Positions 8,501 through 15,200 of a DNA stretch of 15,321 bases are shown here, piece by piece (the stretch's first letter is position 1; every line of letters begins with the position of its first letter). The notes beneath the pieces are model-generated. The model was not told where the DNA came from. It worked only from the letters and a program-made list of their open reading frames with translations, and made no database searches. The translations under genes and the position numbers were made by a program. Origin of the DNA: CAINEC01 sp046052065 (GTDB lineage: Bacteria; Bacteroidota; Bacteroidia; AKYH767-A; OLB10); the NCBI GenBank assembly GCA_046052065.1, contig JBJOND010000070.1, positions 1 through 15,321 of the forward strand. The letters are read 5' to 3'.

Positions 8501-9640
8501 ATTGGTTCATCAATCACCAACTTATCGGCTGGCACTTATCAAGCTACAGTAACTGATGCGAATGGTTGTGTTTTGACAAATACTGTCACACTTACAAATT
8601 CAGGAACTCCATCAATAGGTACAATAGGAACAATAACAGGAACAAAAAATGGGGTATGTCCTGGAGCAACAAAAACATATTCAGTACCCGTTATTGCTAA
8701 TGCGACTAATTACAATTGGACGTTACCAGCCAATACCAGTATAATTAGTGGACAAAACACAAATGCAATTACTGTGAAATTCGGCACTGCATTCACATTT
8801 GGAAATATCAGTGTATATGGAAGTAATGTGTGTTTGAATACATCAACGGTAACTGCAGTTGTGAGAAGCGCGCCTGCAACTCCAGGAACAATTACAGGTC
8901 CTACAAGTAATTTATGTGGAGCAACAACAACATACAGCATCAATAATGTAATTGGAGCAACATCGTATACGTGGACAGTTCCTGCAGGAGCAATAATTAA
9001 TAGTGGTCAAGGAACACGAACCATTCAGGTTACATGGCCTTCATCAAACCTTACAAATCAATCAATTTGTGTAACTGCAAATAATGCTTGTGGCAGTAGT
9101 CTTCCAAAATGTTTAACCACTGCTACAACTCTTCCATTAAGACCTGTAAAAATTACTGGTCCATTAAGCGTATGTGCAGGACAAACAAATCTAACGTATA
9201 GCGTAACCGCAGAACCTGGTGTAACCTATACATGGGGCGTTCCAACTGGAGGAAGTATTCTATCAGGTCAAGGCACATCAACAGCAATTGTTAAATGGGG
9301 AACTACAAGTGGAAGTATTCGTGTAACAGCTAAAAACACTTGTGGATCACAAGCGATAAAATATCAAGCAATAAATGTTACTTGTCGTACAAATGAATTA
9401 ATGTCTGACAAGATTTTGTTATTCCCTAATCCGAACAATGGAAATGCAACGATTGATTTAGGAGATGAGCAATCATTTGTAATTCTAGTGAACGACATTT
9501 TAGGCCGTCAGATACTCCGCAAAGAATCATTTGGCGATAACTATCAACTGAACTTAGGAGATCAACCGAAGGGCGTTTATATGGTTTCTGTAATAATTGA
9601 AAATGGAGATAAGAAAATCTTCAGAATGGTTATTCAATAA
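5576..9640 (+). CDS. Secreted M4 (thermolysin-like) metalloprotease with P-domain, SprB/PKD repeats and T9SS tail
   Basis: A 1354-residue exported zinc endopeptidase. The signal peptide (1-20, ending VNAQ) is followed by an FTP/PepSY-type inhibitory propeptide (about 50-225). The catalytic domain is about 228-557: the zinc site is HELSH (372-376) with E396 as third ligand (ALNESFSDIFG), and H464 (GGVHF) is the expected catalytic histidine. Then come an Ig-like domain (562-635), a second Ig-like domain split by a P-domain (about 662-809), two SprB-type repeats (862-934, 942-1008), three PKD-like modules (1014-1097, 1100-1180, 1187-1270) and a type A T9SS sorting domain (1278-1354, LFPNPNNGN ... 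KGVYMV). It should be secreted across the outer membrane and be surface-bound or released. It is far longer than typical M4 enzymes, the excess being the binding/spacer array. All catalytic residues are intact. The ATG at 5576 directly precedes the signal peptide. Confidence 0.95.
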   Translation: MLRIYSLIAVILLSFSVNAQVLSGEKAKAIDKNLMEVRYDQRTKAPLYLEFSPISAISATEGINGIASLLGMKAADSWQLIRSDKDNLGFTHNRYQQYYQNIKVISGEYILHQKGNRLVSANGIFYTPLNVNTTASISEQQALILAKQDIGASKYLTDCSEAEQMALTGHIHNPTGDLVILPSFNNGSKQPAVLCWKLDVYATTPHERYNVYVDATTGKIIFKENRICTITTNGTAVTKYSGVQTIKVDSLSPTSYRLREYSRGAGVETLNMKSGTNYASAVDFTDADNYWNTTTNQDNAALDAHYGAGKTYDYYLLKHNRNSYDNLGSILQSYVHYSTSYNNAFWNGSVMTYGDGNGTTFSPLTELDIAAHELSHGVTEFSSNLIYSYESGALNESFSDIFGVSVDFYANPTTANWTIGDNCYTPATPGDGIRYMNNPNLAGDPDTYLGTNWYIGTGDNGGVHFNSGVQNFWYYLLCTGGSGTNDLGFAYNVANIGMSNAEQIAYRNNCFYLTSSSQYADAAFYSIKSSNDIFGNCSFNTLQVKNAWDAVGVATSSLNSLAATTVVGGSCLGAPLQLSASGGTSFSWTGPGGFTSTLQNPIITNTSISNNGNYTCVVTDANGCSGTASTKVALNNSPSTIVSGGGLVCDGLSVQLNANGSVYGQGQNIGSNATALFIPDYPSAGVSSTIAVSGSTNANAILSVTIDSLIHTYDGDLKIELISPSGSSIILANSVGAAGTNFIKTKFVPVGTSINNGTAPFTGSFAPSQSFTSLTGSANGNWSLKITDLGSIDVGTLYKWSIELPANTITSYNWSPSTGLNNATISNPTASPAQATTYTSVATDINGCTASGTTTVDLGTLILTENHSDVSCSGSSTGSATVNISGNISGSVSYLWNTGETSSTINNLTAGQYTCTVINGNGCTSTQQVIISQPDNTLIGPIDFINETCAASNGVCSISVSGGFAPYYITWSNGGIGSSITNLSAGTYQATVTDANGCVLTNTVTLTNSGTPSIGTIGTITGTKNGVCPGATKTYSVPVIANATNYNWTLPANTSIISGQNTNAITVKFGTAFTFGNISVYGSNVCLNTSTVTAVVRSAPATPGTITGPTSNLCGATTTYSINNVIGATSYTWTVPAGAIINSGQGTRTIQVTWPSSNLTNQSICVTANNACGSSLPKCLTTATTLPLRPVKITGPLSVCAGQTNLTYSVTAEPGVTYTWGVPTGGSILSGQGTSTAIVKWGTTSGSIRVTAKNTCGSQAIKYQAINVTCRTNELMSDKILLFPNPNNGNATIDLGDEQSFVILVNDILGRQILRKESFGDNYQLNLGDQPKGVYMVSVIIENGDKKIFRMVIQ
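7559..8002 (+). other. P-domain nested inside an Ig-like domain of the M4 protease
   Basis: Residues about 662-809 match the proprotein convertase P-domain pattern: HTYDGDLKIELISPSG (711-726), TAPFTGSF (758-765), GNWSLKITD (780-788) and GTLYKWSIEL (795-804). The flanks are two halves of one Bacteroidota Ig-like domain: VCDGLSVQLNANG (648-660) before, and SYNWSPSTGLNNATISNPTA (811-830) after. The P-domain therefore sits in a loop of another domain rather than between domains. Confidence 0.65.
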
Positions 9641-9647
9641 GGATAAT

Positions 9648-10955
9648 TTATTGATGATTTTGATGAATAGGCACTGAAAAATAAAACCTACTGCCTTCTC
9701 CTAAGCTGGATTCGACTTCTAACTCTGAATTTTGTTTCTTCAAAAATTCCTGCACCAATTGTAAACCTAGTCCATGACCGTTTTCCTGTGCAGTACCTTT
9801 GGTTGTAAAACTATTTCCGCTCTTAATATCTGCCATTTGCTTTTCTGTCAGGCCTTTCCCAAAATCTTTAATACTGAATTCGCATTTATTATTTTTATCA
9901 ATAGCTGATATAATTAATTTACTGCCTTCATTCGAAAATTTAATAGCATTAGAAACAAGATTTCTTAAAATTGTTTCCATTAAATTTTTATCGCATAAAA
10001 TAAATTCTGTTTCGGGATTAAAATTAAAATCTAATTCAAGTTCAATTTTTTTTGTTGCGCCAATTAAACTTATTAAATCAGTTAAATAATCTTTAAAGTG
10101 AGCGATACTTATTTTTTCAATAGAACAATTTATCGATTCAGATTGCGCCTTTGTCCATACAAGTAAATCATCAATCATAGTTAACAGTTTATCTGATTTC
10201 TTTTTGATATCACCCACTAGTTCTCTTTGAAATGCTGGATCTATATCTTGTTCAGAAAAAATATTCATAGCTGAATTAAGTGACATAATTGGAGATCGCA
10301 AATCATGTGAAATTACCGACATCATCTTTTCCCTTGTATAAATCACTGCTTTTAGTTGCTCGTTTTTCTTGCTAAGCTCGTATGTCTGATCAACAAGATT
10401 CTTACGAATATCTGTCACACCCTTGTTTGCAAAAAAAAGTAAAATGATACAAAGTCCACAAACACCCATAATATTTACAAACTGATCGGACTTTAGATGT
10501 TCAGGATCTAAATGAATTGAGCCATAGGGTTGTTCTACTCTAGATGCCAATAATAACAGTATAACAATAATTCCTGTAATTACATAGCCGGTCATTTTTT
10601 GTTTCCCTTGAAATAAAATCAAGGTAGCAATGATTAATGGGAAATAATATAAAAACATTAACGACATGACTCCTGCTAATACCGATAATACAGTAATCGT
10701 AATTAAAATATTTGCTACATTAAATAGTTTTGAAGTAAAAACAAATCCTTTATAATAAATGAAATATGAAATTGATACTAATACTAAAGAAACAGCGGTA
10801 GCATATGCTTGTTGAACATCCTCTAAATAAATATTAATGAAAGTATAAACTACACTATAAAAAGCTATTATTTTCATCAGCCATACATGCATGATGTTGG
10901 AGTAATCCATCATTAAACCGTCTGATGTTTCTTGTGCGTTTTCGAAAATGACCAT
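9648..10955 (-). CDS. Orphan membrane sensor histidine kinase
   Basis: A 435-residue sensor kinase. The N-terminal part has about six hydrophobic helices (roughly 24-42, 50-68, 78-95, 97-115, 122-138, 159-176) and no recognised ligand domain, so sensing is probably within the membrane. A coiled-coil linker (180-210) leads to the HisKA domain, with phospho-acceptor His217 in VISHDLRSP. The HATPase domain has the N-box (about 328-340, NLVSNAIKFS), G1 DFGKG (364-368) and G2 GHGLGL (393-398), so kinase activity is expected. No response regulator is adjacent. The gene ends 7 bp from the stop of the convergent M4 protease, with no room for a terminator. The ATG at 10955 directly follows a terminator-like hairpin; M15 (10913) or M16 (10910) are alternative starts that would still precede the first helix. 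Confidence 0.93.
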   Translation of the reverse strand: MVIFENAQETSDGLMMDYSNIMHVWLMKIIAFYSVVYTFINIYLEDVQQAYATAVSLVLVSISYFIYYKGFVFTSKLFNVANILITITVLSVLAGVMSLMFLYYFPLIIATLILFQGKQKMTGYVITGIIVILLLLASRVEQPYGSIHLDPEHLKSDQFVNIMGVCGLCIILLFFANKGVTDIRKNLVDQTYELSKKNEQLKAVIYTREKMMSVISHDLRSPIMSLNSAMNIFSEQDIDPAFQRELVGDIKKKSDKLLTMIDDLLVWTKAQSESINCSIEKISIAHFKDYLTDLISLIGATKKIELELDFNFNPETEFILCDKNLMETILRNLVSNAIKFSNEGSKLIISAIDKNNKCEFSIKDFGKGLTEKQMADIKSGNSFTTKGTAQENGHGLGLQLVQEFLKKQNSELEVESSLGEGSRFYFSVPIHQNHQ

Positions 10956-10994
10956 AAAAGAAAAATGCTTTGATTTTTGTAAAGCAAAGCATTT
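10956..10994 (-). terminator. Terminator-like hairpin between PLP gene and histidine kinase
   Basis: On the minus strand AAATGCTTTG (10994-10985) and CAAAGCATTT (10972-10963) form a perfect 10-bp stem with a 12-nt loop, followed directly by TTCTTTT and then the kinase ATG at 10955. The stem has only 3 G/C pairs, so strength is uncertain. It could end the PLP-gene transcript about 50 nt after its stop, or form a structure at the kinase translation start. Confidence 0.5.
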
Positions 10995-11044
10995 AAATCG
11001 ATAATAGCAAGTTTCAGCTAGTTATTTATTCATTTAATAGTCAA

Positions 11045-12232
11045 TTAACCTATTGCTTGTGTCAAATCAGCAATTAAATCATCGATATGTTCAATTCCTA
11101 CACTTAAACGGATTAAACCATCTGTAACGCCGGCCTTCTCACGTTCTTCTTTAGGAATAGAAGCATGCGTCATAGTTGCTGGATGATTTAAGAGTGATTC
11201 TACCCCGCCTAACGACTCTGCAAGAGAGAATACACGCACTTTAGACGCCATAGCGAAGGTTTCTTCTAAGGTAGCATCTTTTAACGTGAAAGAAATCATA
11301 CCACCGAAGCGCTTCATCTGACTTTTAGCAATATCATGGTTAGGATGATCAGGGAAACCTGGCCAATACACTTTATCAACTTTAGGATGATTACGCAAGA
11401 AGTTGGCAATTACTTCTCCATTATCGCAATGACGGTCCATGCGCACATGTAGCGTTTTTATTCCACGCAGGACTAAAAAGCTATCCATCGGTCCGGGTGT
11501 TGCCCCACAGGAATTATGTATAAATGCTAGTCGATCGTATAACGGTTTATCATTTGTACAGATAGCGCCCATCACCACATCACTATGTCCGCCTAAGTAT
11601 TTAGTCACAGAATGCATCACAATAGTAGCACCCATTTCTAACGGATTTTGCAAATACGGAGACGCGAAAGTATTATCAACCACTAAAATTAAATTGTTCT
11701 CTTTGGCAATTGCAGCACACTTACGAATATCAATAATTTGCATGGTAGGATTTGTTGGAGTTTCCACCCAAATCATTTTTGTATTTGTATTGATGTACTT
11801 TTTAATTTCATCTGCATCATGCATATTTACGAAATGGAACTTGATTCCGAACGGTTCAAATATCTTCGTAAACATACGGTAGCTCCCTCCATATAAATCA
11901 TTGGTAGCTATTACCTCATCACCTGGTAGCAATAACTTTATAATCGCATCCGACGCTCCTTGTCCGCTGCTAAAACATAAACCATAGCTCGCATTCTCAA
12001 GAGCTGCGATACATTGTTCAAGTGCTGAACGCGTTGGGTTTTTACCTCTTGCATAGGCATAGCCCTTATGTACACCTGGCGACTCCTGCACGTAGGTAGA
12101 GGTCTGATAGATTGGTGTCATGATAGCGCCTGTTGTTGGATCAGGTTCTTGTCCAGCATGTATTGCTTTAGTAGCGAATTTCGAGTTGTTGTTCATTGCT
12201 TTTTTAATATTTGGTAAAAGTAGAGCATTCAA
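11045..12232 (-). CDS. Trans-sulfuration PLP enzyme (cystathionine gamma-lyase/gamma-synthase family)
   Basis: A cytoplasmic PLP enzyme of the Cys/Met metabolism family, 395 residues from the first ATG. It interconverts cystathionine, cysteine and homoserine derivatives. Family signatures are YAYARGKNPTR (58-68, phosphate-contacting Tyr60 and Arg62), SSGQGASDAI (88-97), VETPTNP (156-162), VDNTFASP (185-192), Schiff-base Lys211 in HSVTKYLGGHSD, and SLAESLGGVESLLNHPATMT (336-355). The last motif and the following HASIP resemble bacterial gamma-lyases, but lyase and gamma-synthase cannot be separated by eye. The first ATG (12232) lies inside a candidate promoter, and homologues usually begin near M13 (12196, MNNNSKFATKAIHAGQ). 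The start at 12196, giving 383 residues, is therefore preferred. The gene is isolated from other sulfur genes, lying between an adhesin-like gene and a sensor kinase. Confidence 0.93.
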   Translation of the reverse strand: MNALLLPNIKKAMNNNSKFATKAIHAGQEPDPTTGAIMTPIYQTSTYVQESPGVHKGYAYARGKNPTRSALEQCIAALENASYGLCFSSGQGASDAIIKLLLPGDEVIATNDLYGGSYRMFTKIFEPFGIKFHFVNMHDADEIKKYINTNTKMIWVETPTNPTMQIIDIRKCAAIAKENNLILVVDNTFASPYLQNPLEMGATIVMHSVTKYLGGHSDVVMGAICTNDKPLYDRLAFIHNSCGATPGPMDSFLVLRGIKTLHVRMDRHCDNGEVIANFLRNHPKVDKVYWPGFPDHPNHDIAKSQMKRFGGMISFTLKDATLEETFAMASKVRVFSLAESLGGVESLLNHPATMTHASIPKEEREKAGVTDGLIRLSVGIEHIDDLIADLTQAIG

Positions 12233-12242
12233 TTGAAAACAA
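12215..12242 (-). promoter_or_regulatory. Candidate promoter of the PLP enzyme gene
   Basis: On the minus strand TTG (12242-12240), a 17-nt spacer and TACTTTTA (12222-12215) match the Bacteroidota -33/-7 pattern, with 7 of 8 positions in the -7 element. It overlaps the T-run of the upstream terminator, the only non-coding space available. Transcription would start near 12208, about 12 nt before the ATG at 12196, so the in-frame ATG at 12232 could not be used. Confidence 0.45.
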
Positions 12243-12271
12243 AAAAGGCGAGAGAATTAATCCCTCGCCTT
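12235..12271 (-). terminator. Intrinsic terminator of the large surface-protein gene
   Basis: On the minus strand an 8-bp stem AAGGCGAG (12271-12264) with CTCGCCTT (12252-12245) encloses an 11-nt loop and is followed by TTTTTTGTTTT. It starts 22 nt after the surface-protein stop codon. The GC-rich stem base and T-run make it a convincing rho-independent terminator. Confidence 0.8.
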
Positions 12272-12292
12272 CATTGTTAGTTATGTAAATTA

Positions 12293-15200
12293 CTATGGAT
12301 GAGCAGACATCACGAAGTTAACGTTGTTCAACTCAAATACCGGGTAGTCAAAAGGATCAACGAATCCGTCTCCGTTAAGATCAGTCGCTAGATATCCACC
12401 TGCAAACGTTACGTTATCAAATTCAAAAGATGGATAGTCAAATGGATCTATGAACTCATCTTGATTGATGTCACCAGTAAATATTGCGAATACGCCCGTT
12501 TCTACTTCAATCATATTATCTCCAAATGCTTTCGTTAAAGCAGTTGAAAAGTCGTATGATGTTGTAGCAGCCATTGTAACCGCAGCTGCAGACCATGTTT
12601 GTAATGAGTTTCTATGTTTTACAACAATGTAATAGCTATTACCTACAACTGATCCTGGCAAGCTTAACGAAACAGTACCATCAGTTAAAATAACGCCTTT
12701 AGCAGATGCTTCCACATTTGCACCTGTTACTGAATCACGTAGTTCAACTGTGATTGTATCCACTTCATTTGTATTTGTGCCTACTCCTTGATTTGACAAG
12801 ACAGAAGTCATTAATCCGCTTCCTGCATAATACCCTTGAATATACGCTTTCAAATTCAAGGAAGCATTTGCTAAAATAGTAAAGCTTCCTGATGATGCTC
12901 CATTACAAGAACCATTAATAACAGTTATACTTCCTGTTGATGCTCCTGTTGGAACGGTCGCAGTAATTTGTCCATCGTTATTTACTGTAAATGATGTTGC
13001 TGCAGTACCATTAAATTGAACGCCCGTAGCACCAGTAAATCCAGAACCAGAAATTACTACCGTAGAGCCAACCGAACCTGATGTTGGACTTACTCCACTA
13101 ACAATTACGTTAACTACCGTTAATTGTAACTCATAATCCTGGCAATTTGAAGTGTAATTATACGTTCCAGACTGCGTATATACAGTCCCGTTAGCCGACC
13201 ATGTATATGAACCACAAGAAGTAGTAGTAGTTACAATTGAAGCTGCAGGAGAACCTGTAACATCCCATGAGCAAGTTGTAGTGTTAAACGTTGCTGTCTC
13301 ATAACATGCTAATGTTGGAAGTGAAGGTTGAGAACCTGTTACATCCCATGAGCATGTTGTTGTGTTAAACGTTGCAGTCTCATAACATGCCAATGTTGGA
13401 AGTGAAGGTTGAGAACCTGTTACATCCCAAGAGCATGTTGTAGTATTGAAACTTGCTGTTTGGTAACATGCTAATGTTGGTTGAGTAGGTTGTGTTCCGC
13501 TTACTACCCAAGTACATGATGTTGTATTGAATGTAGCTGTTTCATAACATGCTAATCCAGTTGGCGCAGTTGGCTGTGTTCCTGTTACATCCCAAATACA
13601 TGTTGTTGTATTGAAGCTTGCTGTTTCATAACATGCCAGCGCAGGTTGTTGAGGTTGAGTTCCAGATACTACCCATGAGCATGATGTTGTATTAAATGTA
13701 GCTGTTTCATAACATGCTAATGTTGGTAATGCCGGTTGAGCTGGTTGAGTAATTGTATATGTTGCAGTTTGCGTACATCCAGCAGCGTTAGTTACTGTTA
13801 CTGTATATGCTCCAGCAGGCACATTTGATACATCCTGTGTTGTTGCACCATTGCTCCATAGATAAGTAGTACTGTTTATCAAGCTTACTGTTGAAGTGCT
13901 ATTGGTAAATGAATTGGCATCTGTTGACCAAGTACGAGCTGTAGGATAAAGTCCAGATTGGTAATTAAATGTTCCAGTGGCTAAGAATGATTTTCCTGAG
14001 GTAGGATTAGATGAAATAAAGTAACTGGTAGATTTCAAATAGCCACCAGCATAAATATCGTTAACAGGCAGAACATAACCAGCAGTTCCGTTGCTAACAA
14101 TAGCACTACCCAAAGCCGTCCCATAAAATATTGCATCAACTGGAACAGTGGTGTTTGTAATAGAAGAAGCCGCAACGTTAAATACTCCTACAGCATCTGC
14201 ACTCGTAGTTCCATTTCCTAATACACCACCAGTTGCTGCGTTTCCAAATGCATCACCTGCCACACTACCAGTACTTATAACTCTAAGTTTAGTTCCTGTT
14301 GGACTCATTAATGATCCACCAACATAAACAACATCTCCTCTTTGTACAGTACCAGTATTAATATTAAATCCGTAGGTAATTCCTGCACCAGCTTTCCAAC
14401 CATTGGTTGTTGCAGTACCATTATTAGCAAATACAACAGAGAAAGGCGTTACACTAAAGTCGATAGAACGCGTTGCGATTAATTCAACCCACTCTATACT
14501 GTTATCAGTTCCAGCAGGATCGGCCATAAATTCAGATATTATTAAGCCTGGATCATTTGCAGAATTAGTTACTACATCGGCAGAAGAAGAAATATCAATA
14601 GAGCCATTCAATCCATAACAAACTGCATTGGTTATTGTGTTTTCAGTTAAAGTAATTGCGTCGGGCTGTGTAATTGTTGCTGTATTTGCAGTAGTACATC
14701 CATTGGCATCCGTTACTGTCACGCTGTATGATCCAGCAACTACACCTGATACATCTTTTGTGGTTGCGGTATTAGACCATAAGTACGTATATGGACTAGT
14801 ACCACCAACAACAGTTAATGTTATCGACCCATTTGAACCTCCATTACATGTTGCATTTGTCACTGAAGTACTTGATGATAATATAACAGAAGGTTCAGTA
14901 ATTGTAATGATAAGTGAATCCTTACATCCTAAACTTTCAGTAACAACAACCTTATATGTTCCTGCTGCAAGATTTGAAACATCTTCTGTTGTTGCTCCAT
15001 TAGACCATGCAAAAATGTATGGTGCTTGTCCACCAACAACGGTTAAGTCAATCGACCCATTTGTTCCGTTCTTACATAATACATTTGTATTTACTGATGT
15101 AAGTGTAGGAGGCGTACAAGAGCAATCTTTTAATACAAGTGTTGTTGAAGTTGTTTGTGTACATCCATCAGCGTAAGTAACAACAACAGTATACACTTGA

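Noticed and set aside
11439..11882. Open frame of 147 codons on the plus strand opposite the PLP enzyme
   Set aside because: It lies wholly inside a gene with intact catalytic motifs and shows no recognisable protein features.
13252..13740. CRISPR array or other non-coding direct repeats
   Set aside because: Units are 81 bp with no unique spacers, keep the reading frame and encode conserved residues; this is a coding tandem repeat.
14628..15176. Open frame of 182 codons on the plus strand opposite the surface-protein gene
   Set aside because: The minus-strand frame has clear SprB repeats; the plus frame has low-complexity composition and no recognisable domain.
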